Source: a virus. From it: a stretch of 64,000 bases of DNA. Where the stretch lies: the IMG/VR virus record IMGVR_UViG_3300036823_000091, positions 1-64,000 of that record. One strand, 5' to 3'. The notes under the pieces were generated by a model. The model was not told where the DNA came from. It saw only the letters and a list, made by a program, of their open reading frames with translations, and did no database searches. The translations under genes were made by a program, and so were the position numbers. Shown piece after piece: positions 48,510 to 56,854 of this stretch; the stretch's first letter is position 1; each line of letters starts with the position of its first letter.

Positions 48510-48872
48510 ATGTTAGCACAAGTACGAACAAAACTCGCAAATCTAGAGGCATTCTGCCAAGTCTGTCCTCCAGACAATGAGGTGACTACATTCCTAGCAG
48601 ATCTAGGCTTTCATCTCGCATTCTCCATGCCAATTGTCAGGTATGGCAAGAGATCAGGGCAGAATGTACCTGATCTTCCTGCTCAATATCACTACGAAGA
48701 TGATCACAACACTGAGATCATCTACCTAGCCGGAAAAGACCATTCTGCACGTGATGAACCATTTTATCCACAACATGCGTCTAGATGGTGGATATACGCT
48801 GGCTCAAGTCAGTACAGCTATAATCTTGTATTGCAGGCACTTAGTGCGAGATATGGCTTGTCGTGGAAATAA
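48510..48872 (+). CDS. Hypothetical protein (120 aa)
   Basis: Contains C-Q-V-C and several Trp/Tyr residues (RWWIYAGSSQYSYNLVLQAL). Last gene before a strong terminator. No family recognised. Confidence 0.6.
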   Translation: MLAQVRTKLANLEAFCQVCPPDNEVTTFLADLGFHLAFSMPIVRYGKRSGQNVPDLPAQYHYEDDHNTEIIYLAGKDHSARDEPFYPQHASRWWIYAGSSQYSYNLVLQALSARYGLSWK

Positions 48873-48884
48873 TCCCATATCAGG

Positions 48885-48922
48885 ATAGAGCAGGTTACAA
48901 AACACAACCTGCTCTATTTTTT
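48885..48922. terminator. Bidirectional terminator between convergent genes
   Basis: ATAGAGCAGGTT (48885-48896) pairs perfectly with AACCTGCTCTAT (48906-48917), followed by T6 on the plus strand. It separates the SWIM operon from the convergent sigma factor gene. Confidence 0.8.
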
Positions 48923-49772
48923 ATGATGATAGGCATATTTTGTTGATATTAGCAACACATGCAGTAGACGTTACTGTAGACGTACTTGTAGGAGTTGCAA
49001 TAGACGTACTTGTTGCATTTGGTGTTGTCTTAGGAATGATTGACTGTATCGTAGGCGCTACATTACTTACAGGCACTTTATCTTGACGAGGTGTTGAATG
49101 TATTTCAGGACTTTTATCCTGATGGGGGAATACCACATGTTTATCTAACGGTTTGATGAAATGCGGACTGCTTGCAGGGCTTGAAAGCTGAATAACTTTG
49201 ATGGTAATCGCCAAGAAGAGGAGAATTAGTAGCGCAATTAAAATGCGCCTCATCGCGTTCAATCCCCTAAATTTCATCCTCCTCACTGCACTTGGGTCCT
49301 TACCTATCATACAACCGACTTCCTCTGTACTATACCCAAGAATGATTGTCCCACTGAGAACTTGTCTTTGCTCCTCTGTTATGGCATTAAATGCCTCTGT
49401 TGCAACACCTTGATCATCTGTTACACAAGGATTTTCTGTTACAGTCTCCAGAGGAACACATACTGGCTGTTTCTTTTGTTTGCGATAGTAGTCTGCTATA
49501 GTAATCCTTGCGACACGGAGAAGCCAAGCTCTGAAACCAACTTCATTGTTGGCTCTTACCTTGTGAACATTCTCTACCATCTTTTCAAATACGTTAGAGG
49601 TCAAATCCTCTGCTGCGTGGTAGTCCTTTACGTTATTGTAAATATACCCAAATACGCATGAAAAGAAATGCTGGTATAAATAAGTGATGCCATCAACATT
49701 TCCACTTTTCGCACTTTTGAGTGTGTTGCAAAATAAATCAACTGCTTCAGCAGACTGTCCTAGAGTAACCAT
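48921..49772 (-). CDS. Membrane-anchored ECF-type sigma factor (283 aa)
   Basis: Start at MVTLGQSAEAVDLF, with AGGAGG 6 nt upstream. Sigma2 is visible (TYLYQHFFSCVFGYIY, D-Y-H-A-A-E-D-L-T-S-N-V-F, FRAWLLRVARITIADYYRK) and sigma4 (FNAITEEQRQVLSGTIILGY, S-T-E-E-V-G-C-M-I-G). A membrane helix (~178-196) and an external Ser/Thr/Pro-rich tail follow. This sigma-TM-tail architecture suggests coupling to an extracytoplasmic or membrane signal. Carriage by a phage is unusual; it may redirect host transcription or act as a moron. Confidence 0.8.
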   Translation of the reverse strand: MVTLGQSAEAVDLFCNTLKSAKSGNVDGITYLYQHFFSCVFGYIYNNVKDYHAAEDLTSNVFEKMVENVHKVRANNEVGFRAWLLRVARITIADYYRKQKKQPVCVPLETVTENPCVTDDQGVATEAFNAITEEQRQVLSGTIILGYSTEEVGCMIGKDPSAVRRMKFRGLNAMRRILIALLILLFLAITIKVIQLSSPASSPHFIKPLDKHVVFPHQDKSPEIHSTPRQDKVPVSNVAPTIQSIIPKTTPNATSTSIATPTSTSTVTSTACVANINKICLSS

Positions 49773-49904
49773 GCTATCCCTCCTAGTTGGTTGCACCCTA
49801 ACTAATGCTGTGATAGCATCGATGATAGCGTATTTGTCAAGCATATGTAAATATTTGTATCTTGTGTAGTAATAAGCTCATCTATTGAAAGAAGGTAAAG
49901 ATGT

Positions 49905-50420
49905 ATGGAAGAAGAACAGAAGACTTTTATTGCAGAGATATTTCTTTGGCGTGCAAGATTTCTTTTCGGAATATTGCTAAATGATATCTTTGAAAAGACT
50001 GATATCAGTCAGGGAAGACTTGGGAAAGCAGCAAAGGAATATAGGAAATATCTAAAATCAAAGGGATATTTGTACTCAAAAAGTGATACAGGTACTATAG
50101 ATCAATCTGGCATATCAAGGATCATCAATGTAGAGCGTCCCCCTGGTTATGCTCAGATTTACATCTGGCTTAATGTTGTTCGCAAATATCTTGAAAGCGA
50201 AAAGTACCGCAATAAGTGCAGAATTGAAGATATAGAAGCTTTTCAGTTTACAAAGGAGCTTGAATCGGATATATACCGACTTGCTTTCTGCGGTACTCCA
50301 GAGGAGGTTGTGGCAGCTTATAAAAGGCACCAACATTTGATTGATGAAGACTCTCCTGAGTTCATTGCAGCTTATGAGAAGCATAAAGCCATGTTAGAGG
50401 AAGGTGATACCAATTTTTAG
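49905..50420 (+). CDS. Hypothetical regulator-like protein, paralogue 1 (171 aa)
   Basis: Shares a family pattern with the divergent gene at 51095-51676: F-G-x-L-L-x-x-x-x-E-x-T, a helical core, P-x-Y-x-Q-x-Y-I-W-x-x-V-V, a hydrophobic F-T-x-E-L-E block, and a P-x-E-V motif. The overall all-helical layout recalls HTH-containing switch proteins. Its partner lies in opposite orientation across a control region with XRE genes. Regulatory role inferred. Confidence 0.6.
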   Translation: MEEEQKTFIAEIFLWRARFLFGILLNDIFEKTDISQGRLGKAAKEYRKYLKSKGYLYSKSDTGTIDQSGISRIINVERPPGYAQIYIWLNVVRKYLESEKYRNKCRIEDIEAFQFTKELESDIYRLAFCGTPEEVVAAYKRHQHLIDEDSPEFIAAYEKHKAMLEEGDTNF

Positions 50421-50447
50421 CCAGTTTTCAAAATTGGCCGAGAGGCC
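50410..50447 (+). promoter_or_regulatory. Inverted repeat and hairpin at the 3' end of paralogue 1
   Basis: CCAATTTT (50410-50417) and AAAATTGG (50430-50437) are perfect inverted arms, followed by the tetraloop hairpin GGCCGAGAGGCC (50436-50447). Could be a terminator or an operator; it reuses the AAATTGG half-site of the early promoters. Confidence 0.4.
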
Positions 50448-50561
50448 GTCACAAAAGGGGATATTTTTTACATCTATGCTATCGGAAGTTTTTCAACGAG
50501 GTCGCGGACCTCCTGATGCCTGAAGGTGATTTGTATGACATATAATCTGAAAGGCAAAAGG

Positions 50562-50795
50562 ATGATTAACAACAACCAAAGTGAGGTATCACGTCTTGAG
50601 GCAGAGATTGAGTTAGAGAATGCAGCCTGCCGATACGCCTTAAATGCTCCATCTCTAGGAGTAGCAAGGCATAGTTTCATCACAAGCAAGATGGAACGTA
50701 TTGGCGAGTTGCATGAGGATTTGAAAACAAGGATAGGAGAGGAGAAGACAGCTAGGTTCATTGTGAGAACGATGAATCATGGCGACTCGAAATAG
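50562..50795 (+). CDS. Small hypothetical protein (77 aa)
   Basis: Start at MINNNQSEVSRLEAEI with AAAGG-like purines upstream. A helical protein; its 3' end overlaps the convergent XRE gene by 19 bp. Pattern E-A-E-I-E-L-E-N-A and MERIGELHEDLK resembles small conserved proteins of this phage class. Function unknown. Confidence 0.55.
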   Translation: MINNNQSEVSRLEAEIELENAACRYALNAPSLGVARHSFITSKMERIGELHEDLKTRIGEEKTARFIVRTMNHGDSK

Positions 50796-50995
50796 AAGAG
50801 TTGCCAGACAGGAACGCGCAATTCCTGCGCAATACTCTCTATTGACTCAAAACGAGGCCCAAACAGTCCTTGTTCGATCCTGTTAATTTCTTCACGCGTT
50901 AGGCCTATTTTTACGCCCAGTTGCAACTGTGTCATCCCTTTTTGTTGCCTAAGCTCTCTTAGCCGATTGCCAAACAACACTTTTAATGATGACAT
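50777..50995 (-). CDS. XRE-family helix-turn-helix protein (72 aa)
   Basis: Start at MSSLKVLFGNRLREL with GGGGAG 4 nt upstream. HTH residues: T-Q-L-Q-L-G-V-K-I-G-L-T-R-E-E-I-N-R-I-E-Q, a clear XRE motif, and a short C-terminal helix. Likely a DNA-binding regulator of the switch region, divergent from paralogue 1's side and near paralogue 2. Confidence 0.78.
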   Translation of the reverse strand: MSSLKVLFGNRLRELRQQKGMTQLQLGVKIGLTREEINRIEQGLFGPRFESIESIAQELRVPVWQLFYFESP

Positions 50996-51094
50996 TGCAC
51001 TCCCCATGGACAATTTGCCCACAGGGTAGCATAATCTAGGCCTAACGATGTGACATAAAACGTCACATTAGAAATTGAGGAGGAAAATAAGCAG

Positions 51095-51676
51095 TTAGCA
51101 TTGCAATTCAGGCTCCTGCTCTTTTATTTTAGCTAGGTCTTTTGTCACACGGTTAACTATTTGTAGATCAAAATCAGTTTGAGGAATGATTTCTGTTCCT
51201 CTAGGAAGTCTCCTAGGAACATGGTCAAAGTCCCTAAAGGCAAGAGACGCTTTAATTACTTCTTGAGGGGAGGAATAACCTGAAAGAGTCCAAAGAGCTG
51301 CTTCTAGTTCTGGAGTAAATTCTGGTATCTCAAGATTCTTGTCTTCAAATATTTTCTTGATCCTTGGATCATTGTAGTGTCGTTTCACTACAGTAATCCA
51401 AATATAGGCTTGAATGTAAGATGGCCTCTGTTTGCCTCTGAAAACCCTGGAGACAACTTCTTGAAGCATTGAGCTTACAGGATCATCAGGAGTAATAAAC
51501 CCAGCCTTTTCTAGTTGTGCATATTCAGCTTGCCCATACTTTTCAAGCAATGACTGCGTAACGCCAGTGGCTTCACATACTTGCTTTAAAAGCGTGCCAA
51601 ATCTGAATATAGGATTTCCATGCATAAGCTCATTTAAGTAGAAACCGATGTATTTATCCTCATCGTTTTCAGCCAT
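51095..51676 (-). CDS. Hypothetical regulator-like protein, paralogue 2 (193 aa)
   Basis: Start at MAENDEDKYIGFYL with GAGG 5 nt upstream. Shares with paralogue 1 the F-G-T-L-L...E-x-T-G, an R-V-F-R-G...P-S-Y-I-Q-A-Y-I-W segment, and F-T-P-E-L-E-A-A-L-W-T-L. The C-terminal ~45 residues are extra. Probably related by duplication; regulatory role inferred from helical character and location. Confidence 0.6.
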   Translation of the reverse strand: MAENDEDKYIGFYLNELMHGNPIFRFGTLLKQVCEATGVTQSLLEKYGQAEYAQLEKAGFITPDDPVSSMLQEVVSRVFRGKQRPSYIQAYIWITVVKRHYNDPRIKKIFEDKNLEIPEFTPELEAALWTLSGYSSPQEVIKASLAFRDFDHVPRRLPRGTEIIPQTDFDLQIVNRVTKDLAKIKEQEPELQC

Positions 51677-51971
51677 AGAAACCTCTTTCATTAAAAAGCC
51701 AGAAAGGAGGACAAAAGCCCTTGACAATCGGCATATAAAAATATTAAAATGCCGGAACATTAGAAGTTCTCTAGACTTCTAGAAAGAAGCCACTAAACTT
51801 CTAAATCGTTGCAGCATTCACTTGGTATGGTAAGCCAATTCCCTAACATTTGTTATTTATTTTACAAATGTCAGACCTTATATTGTCGTTGCCAATTCTA
51901 GCATATGCAAATATTCAAATGCAAGAATGGCAGATTTTATACCACGTTTCTTGTAAAGAATGGACTATCAT
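51677..51971. promoter_or_regulatory. Divergent control region with tandem palindromes
   Basis: A gene-free stretch. TTGACA at 51721-51726 heads a plus-strand promoter (weak -10 TTAAAA at 17 bp), which overlaps the inverted repeat CGGCAT/ATGCCG (51729-51754). Two tandem AGAAG...CTTCT palindromes follow (51762-51780 and 51785-51802). The 8 bp before TTGACA (AAAAGCCC) match early promoter B. Likely operators for the surrounding regulators. Confidence 0.5.
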
Positions 51972-52469
51972 ATGTCAGAGAACATTAGAAAACCGCCCAG
52001 ACTCAAGAAACCCTTTGACCCGATAACCCCTACCCACCTAGATCCAGAGGATGAGAAAATCCTTCGTGAAATCCGTGTAGCGACACTCTCAGAACAGAGA
52101 ACCAGCGAACTAAGAGCCATAACCACAGATGCATCAATGAGGGCTCTTCCTCATTATCCCCATCCTCACACTTTTTACTTTATCTCGTCTAGCGAAAATC
52201 CCTGCATATTCGGAGAATTGCAAAATGCTACTTGTGAGCATATTTGCGCATGCCGCCCTAAGTATTTTTGGAATTTTCCAAGGGAGATCATCCTACCGCC
52301 CTCGCTTCATGAGCGTCTAGAGTTCAACATGCTTGCGCCGCAAACGTTTAACGGAGTATATCTGTTTATTATTGCTCCAATGATAAACCATCGTCCAATT
52401 CCTGTGTATCTTGATAAGCACCGTGGTATCACTTTACCACATGATACTATTATGTGTCTACTGTCTTGA
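51972..52469 (+). CDS. Hypothetical protein (165 aa)
   Basis: Start at MSENIRKPPRLKKPFD. A charged N-terminus and a compact C-terminal domain with C-E-H-I-C-A-C-R-P-K-Y, a possible zinc site, and F-N-G-V-Y-L-F-I-I-A-P. It is the first plus-strand gene right of the control region. No family recognised. Confidence 0.6.
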   Translation: MSENIRKPPRLKKPFDPITPTHLDPEDEKILREIRVATLSEQRTSELRAITTDASMRALPHYPHPHTFYFISSSENPCIFGELQNATCEHICACRPKYFWNFPREIILPPSLHERLEFNMLAPQTFNGVYLFIIAPMINHRPIPVYLDKHRGITLPHDTIMCLLS

Positions 52470-52582
52470 TTGCATATACTACTCTATTAGTCGGCAAGAG
52501 TGGACATAATGTTATGTCAACTCCCAAAAAGTACTAGTGTTGTCATTTTAGTGCAGCATTAAGCTGCAAGGAGATCTTAGCA

Positions 52583-53404
52583 ATGTTAGATTTACAACAA
52601 TCCACAAACAAGCAATTCCAGTTCTTGAAGTTGATAAGACAAGAAGAGGAGGAAGAAACACAAGAAACACAACTTATGACAGCACTGCGAGTTGAAAGGA
52701 CATCTACACCAGATGTACACGCTACAGAAGAGCATTCAACTCCAGAAGAGTTAGAAGAGGACAAATGGCTTATTGAGCCATTAGAGAGTGATAAAAAACC
52801 AAATACCCCCGCATGGGAGGAACTCAAGAAGTTGGCAGATATCGCTGTGCAAAGAACCGAACAGCAGTACAGAGAAGCAGAGCAAGCAAGGAAAGCCATG
52901 CAAGAGCTGGAAGCACTTGCAAACAAACGAGAGCAACATGTGGAGGAACCAACAATGATCAAGGATGAAGAGATCACTAGTCCTGAGAAACAGCCAACAC
53001 TGTTTATGCCAGCACTGCCTAGATTGGCAAATCCAATAACGCCTATCCCTCCTTCAGTCCTGCCTACTGAAGAGCCTGCTCAAGAAAAGAGCCAGGAGAG
53101 AAATAGCGACCCTATGATGAAGCCAAACCTCTCTTACTACATGAAGGATATCAGTCCTCTCATACTGATTTGGGGTGCTATTGGTGAACATATGAGCAAA
53201 TACCGCAATAATATCCCATTGTGTGTATACGTATCCAAAAGGCTAATTACCTTGCTAGCAGATGACATAAAACGCATAATGGGTGAAGATGTTCTCTTCT
53301 ATGGTCATGTTCCATTTCCAACTCCAGAGGGGACAGTCCCTATCTCTGTTAGAATCAAGGAGTCTATGGGCATTTCTATCCATAAGGTGGAATGTATCAG
53401 TTAG
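52583..53404 (+). CDS. Hypothetical protein with acidic linker (273 aa)
   Basis: Residues 1-~180 are acidic/low complexity and coiled coil (QYREAEQARKAMQELEALAN). The C-terminal ~85 residues form a folded domain (LILIWGAIGEHMSKYRNNIP ... VYVSKRLITLLADDIKRIMG). Not recognised; may be an assembly or DNA-associated protein. Confidence 0.6.
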   Translation: MLDLQQSTNKQFQFLKLIRQEEEEETQETQLMTALRVERTSTPDVHATEEHSTPEELEEDKWLIEPLESDKKPNTPAWEELKKLADIAVQRTEQQYREAEQARKAMQELEALANKREQHVEEPTMIKDEEITSPEKQPTLFMPALPRLANPITPIPPSVLPTEEPAQEKSQERNSDPMMKPNLSYYMKDISPLILIWGAIGEHMSKYRNNIPLCVYVSKRLITLLADDIKRIMGEDVLFYGHVPFPTPEGTVPISVRIKESMGISIHKVECIS

Positions 53405-53415
53405 TTTCAGTAAAT

Positions 53416-53442
53416 GGCCCGTGCTGTTTTACGGGCCTTATA
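53416..53442 (+). terminator. Hairpin preceding the 53453 gene
   Basis: GGCCCGT pairs with ACGGGCC (7 bp) followed by TTATAT. An attenuator or weak terminator between two plus-strand genes. Confidence 0.45.
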
Positions 53443-53452
53443 TGGGGTTCTT

Positions 53453-53740
53453 ATGAATACACTTGACCCAATGAGCAGACTAAAACACTACTTTCAAGCT
53501 GAGAAAGCACGTGAAGATATAAGAGAAGAAATGCGTAAGGAAATGGAAATGCCTCTTGTGATATCAGGACCTGATATCAAGGAAGAGGAGTATATTAATG
53601 GATATACTACACACGAAATGTTTACACTCAATAACATGCTAGCTCAGACGAAAGAGCTAGGTATTAAAAAGCCAAAACACAATTACATTACCGATCTTCT
53701 TACGAGAGGCTTTAGAGTCATCAAGAACATGAAAGGATAG
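53453..53740 (+). CDS. Hypothetical protein (95 aa)
   Basis: Start at MNTLDPMSRLKHYFQA after the hairpin. A helical protein with a charged coiled coil (EKAREDIREEMRKEMEM). The C-terminus is basic. Coupled to the next gene. Function unknown. Confidence 0.55.
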   Translation: MNTLDPMSRLKHYFQAEKAREDIREEMRKEMEMPLVISGPDIKEEEYINGYTTHEMFTLNNMLAQTKELGIKKPKHNYITDLLTRGFRVIKNMKG

Positions 53741-53744
53741 CAAG

Positions 53745-54134
53745 TTGAGCATATTTCAAACGCAACGATCTAAGCAGATTGAGATCTGTATACAAGAGAT
53801 CGTGCAAAGTACTCCTACATTGCCATCAAGACTAACAATAGCAGATTGGTTAAAAGATGCTTTAGATGACAAAGGAATAAATATAACTTTGGAACAGGCT
53901 TACTACAGAGTTGTAGTTTATACCAACAAACAGGAGTCCTCACGGAACTTCAAGATAACACCATCCATCCCGTACCCGGCTACCATCAACAAGCCAGTTC
54001 AACCAAGCTTCTGGACAAAGATTACAGGTCTTTTCCATCGTGAGCCAAGTATTCAGGAATATCTGCTATCAGATGATCAAATTCACCATAGTGGTGAGAA
54101 TGAGTATTATGAGCACATTGAAGATGAGGAATAG
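53745..54134 (+). CDS. Hypothetical protein (129 aa)
   Basis: A TTG start, AAAGG 8 nt upstream. N-terminal helical domain (IQEIVQSTPTLPSRLTIADW, then AYYRVVVYTNK), then a linker and an acidic C-terminus. Immediately upstream of dnaN, so possibly replication-linked. Not recognised. Confidence 0.55.
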   Translation: MSIFQTQRSKQIEICIQEIVQSTPTLPSRLTIADWLKDALDDKGINITLEQAYYRVVVYTNKQESSRNFKITPSIPYPATINKPVQPSFWTKITGLFHREPSIQEYLLSDDQIHHSGENEYYEHIEDEE

Positions 54135-54149
54135 AGAAAGGTATTTTAC

Positions 54150-55277
54150 ATGCGCATTACATGTAAACAGCAAGATCTCAGAAAAGGTTTGTCCATTGTA
54201 GAACATGCCGTATCTGGCAAGAGTACACTGCCGATCCTCTCCAATATTTTATTGGCAACTGACCAGGGACGATTGAAGCTCTATGCAACCAACCTAGAGA
54301 TCGGTATCAGCTTTTGGGTAGATGCAGACATCATTGAGGAGGGAACTACAACCGTTCCTGCTAAGACGTTCTCAGAGCTTGTAGCTAGTCTAGCATCTGG
54401 AGATCTAGACCTAAGCAGCTCAGATGAGACTCACACCACAAACGTCAAATCTGCTAAGAGCAATGCGAACATCAGGGGACTAGACCCGTCTGAATATCCA
54501 GCAGCCCCAAATTCTGAAGGAGCTGAAGCGCCTATCTCTATAGAAGCAAATCTGCTCAAAGAAATGATCAATCAGGTTGCTTTTGCCGCAGCCAGTGATG
54601 ACTCACGTCCGGTCTTGTCTGGAGTACTTATTGAAATCAGCAACGAGAAATTGTCCTTTGCCGCAGCCGATTCTTTCCGTTTGGCACTCAGGGAGACGCC
54701 ACTTCCAGGTTATGACCATTTGGTCTATAGCAACATATTGGTACCCGCCAAGACCTTATCAGAATTAGGTAAAATTCTGCCTTCAGAGGGCACTGTAGAG
54801 ATGATCGTCACTCCAAACCGTAGTCAGGTACTCTTCCATACAGAGGCTCTAGATTTGGTTTCTCGTTTGATTGAGGGCACATTCCCAAACATACGCGCAG
54901 CCATACCTAAGCAGCCTGCCACTAAAGTCACACTGGAGACAAAGGACTTTGCTGCAGCCGTCAAGATGGTGACTCCCTTTGCTAGAGATAATTCCAATAT
55001 CACTCGTGTCAAGGTCACTAATGGAATTACAGGCGAATTGACGCTAGAAGCAAACACTGAAGACATAGGCGATAACACGGTTACTGTTAATGCATCCATT
55101 GACGGACCTGACACAAATATCATCTTTAACACAAAGTATCTTAGTGACGTTCTAGCCATCATCAATAGCCCTGAAACAACCCTACTACTCAATACCGGTG
55201 CATCCTCTGGAATTATTAGACCTGCAGATAACGAAGATTATACCTATGTCATTATGCCAATGTCAGTGAACAGATAG
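54150..55277 (+). CDS. dnaN: DNA polymerase III beta subunit / sliding clamp (375 aa)
   Basis: Full length with the three clamp subdomains. Landmarks are GKSTLPILSNILLATDQGRL near the start, TTTVPAKTFSELVASL, DPSEYPAAP, then FAAASDDSRPVLSGVLIEIS and the C-terminal YVIMPMSVNR. The usual role is a processivity ring for DNA polymerase. A phage-borne clamp suggests the phage uses its own or the host replicase. Followed by thyX with a 5-bp gap. Confidence 0.95.
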   Translation: MRITCKQQDLRKGLSIVEHAVSGKSTLPILSNILLATDQGRLKLYATNLEIGISFWVDADIIEEGTTTVPAKTFSELVASLASGDLDLSSSDETHTTNVKSAKSNANIRGLDPSEYPAAPNSEGAEAPISIEANLLKEMINQVAFAAASDDSRPVLSGVLIEISNEKLSFAAADSFRLALRETPLPGYDHLVYSNILVPAKTLSELGKILPSEGTVEMIVTPNRSQVLFHTEALDLVSRLIEGTFPNIRAAIPKQPATKVTLETKDFAAAVKMVTPFARDNSNITRVKVTNGITGELTLEANTEDIGDNTVTVNASIDGPDTNIIFNTKYLSDVLAIINSPETTLLLNTGASSGIIRPADNEDYTYVIMPMSVNR

Positions 55278-55282
55278 GATTT

Positions 55283-55292
55283 TTGATCATGA
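55283..55292 (+). promoter_or_regulatory. TTGATCATGA motif, copy 6
   Basis: Exact decamer overlapping the start of thyX (the ATG is inside it), followed by CAATTAATT as in copy 2. Confidence 0.5.
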
Positions 55293-56218
55293 CAATTAAT
55301 TCTGAAGTGCTATTCCAAGAGCTTAATGGAGAGTTTAATGCTGGCTTTCCATCTATTCCATCTCAAGTATTTCACACAAGCAAAGGCATACCATATCTTA
55401 AAAAGCCTGGAATAGCATGTATAGGTCGCACCATGACGGCTATAGATTCTATGCAAGATTTTCTCAATGGATTTGATAGCTCATTACGTTTTCCCGAATA
55501 CCTCCATGATAATGGTATCTCAGGAGGTAGAGCGTTCCTAGATGGTGCTGATATTTGCAAGATTGCAGGCCAATTGTGCTACATGAGTTTTGGGACTAAT
55601 CGCACTTGGAACAAAGATGCTGAGAAGTATTTTAATAATATTAAAGCATCAGGACATGGGAGTGTCCTTGAAGCTTTCAATATCACCATACTAGCTTATG
55701 GTGACTCAAGAAGCTTGACACATGAATGGGCACGCCATAGACACCTTTCATACTCCCAAGTGAGTCAGAGGTATGTTTCAGGTAAAACACTACGATTTGT
55801 TGAAAGACCTGAATGGCAAGCAGATGAGCATTTACATCTACGATTTGAAGATCGAATCGACCGTGCGGCACAAGAGTACAACGAATTGACTGAAATCTTG
55901 CTCCTAGATCAGCAACAAGGCAAGCAGCTATTAAGTGCTGAAGCAAAAACTGATCTCAGAAAAAAAGTCAGACAAGCAGCTCGTTCTTGTCTGCCAAATG
56001 AAACAGAGGCCCCAATCATCGTTACTGGCAATGCACGTGCCTGGAGACACTTCCTAGAGATGAGAGCATCAGAACATGCAGAGATTGAGATTAGGGAACT
56101 AGCAACAAGGATATTTCTTTGTCTTTATCAGATTGACCCTATCCTGTTTGGAGATTACAGGCTTGAAAAATTGCAAGATGGTACCCATGTAGTAAGTACA
56201 GAGTACAGAAAGGTGTAG
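55289..56218 (+). CDS. thyX: Flavin-dependent thymidylate synthase (309 aa)
   Basis: Makes dTMP from dUMP with FAD/NADPH and methylene-THF. Contains the ThyX motif R-H-R-H-L-S-Y-S-Q-V-S-Q-R (RHRxxSxxxxSxR), GHGSVLEAFN ahead of it, and the C-terminal N-A-R-A-W-R-H-F-L-E-M-R. A longer N-terminus than minimal ThyX. The TTG six bases upstream is an alternative start. It supplies dTTP for phage replication and pairs with the dnaN gene. Confidence 0.93.
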   Translation: MTINSEVLFQELNGEFNAGFPSIPSQVFHTSKGIPYLKKPGIACIGRTMTAIDSMQDFLNGFDSSLRFPEYLHDNGISGGRAFLDGADICKIAGQLCYMSFGTNRTWNKDAEKYFNNIKASGHGSVLEAFNITILAYGDSRSLTHEWARHRHLSYSQVSQRYVSGKTLRFVERPEWQADEHLHLRFEDRIDRAAQEYNELTEILLLDQQQGKQLLSAEAKTDLRKKVRQAARSCLPNETEAPIIVTGNARAWRHFLEMRASEHAEIEIRELATRIFLCLYQIDPILFGDYRLEKLQDGTHVVSTEYRKV

Positions 56219-56223
56219 CAAGG

Positions 56224-56667
56224 ATGTTAACACAACGGGAAATCGATATCCTCAAACTCTTGGCACAAGGACACAATGATACCCAAATAGCTAAGAAGAT
56301 GGCGTACATGGAGAACACAGTAAGGCATTATCTCTCAAGCATTAGGCAGAAACTTGGTTACTCGAAATATACACGTGAAGATATAGGAGCAATGCGGGTA
56401 CGGCTAGCCATATACGCAGTTAGCACAGGTCTGTACAGTCCAAAACCAGAACAATATAGCTCACCAAGTCGCACACATGTGATTGAAATGCGCCACAAAC
56501 ACGCCGCAGGCAACAGAGTACGTATTATCAACAAAGAACACAAGCTATATAAAGAGTACGGCATTATAAAGTCACTAATGCCGTATACATTCAAAAATCC
56601 TGCATACGATGTTGGATTTGGAGATAAGACGATAGCCATGTCAGAAAGCTCACTGGAGAAAGCATAA
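56224..56667 (+). CDS. LuxR-type HTH protein with C-terminal KOW-like domain (147 aa)
   Basis: A classic LuxR HTH: LTQREIDILKLLAQGHNDTQ, then I-A-K-K-M and TVRHYLSSIRQKLGYSKYTR. The second half (NRVRIINKEHKLYKEYGIIK, KNPAYDVGFGD) has KOW-like strands. There is no response-regulator receiver domain, so activation may be constitutive or by a partner. Overlaps the tiny membrane peptide by 1 bp. Confidence 0.8.
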   Translation: MLTQREIDILKLLAQGHNDTQIAKKMAYMENTVRHYLSSIRQKLGYSKYTREDIGAMRVRLAIYAVSTGLYSPKPEQYSSPSRTHVIEMRHKHAAGNRVRIINKEHKLYKEYGIIKSLMPYTFKNPAYDVGFGDKTIAMSESSLEKA

Positions 56668-56774
56668 TGCTGATCACATTCATATTTTACGCTATAATAT
56701 ATCGCAATATTATAGTAATGGTAATCATACTTATATTTGCACTTATTGGTATTATTGCAGCATTTACAACATAG
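56667..56774 (+). CDS. Tiny membrane peptide (35 aa)
   Basis: Two close hydrophobic stretches (TFIFYAIIY and VMVIILIFALIGIIAAF) in a frame whose ATG overlaps the preceding stop (TAATG). Short membrane peptides of this type often act by insertion; function unknown. Confidence 0.45.
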   Translation: MLITFIFYAIIYRNIIVMVIILIFALIGIIAAFTT

Positions 56775-56854
56775 GACAAAACATGCCATTAGGTATTCTT
56801 GCTATTTGGATTGTGCTTACAGTTATTAGATATTTTAGGAGGAGGAGCAAACAA

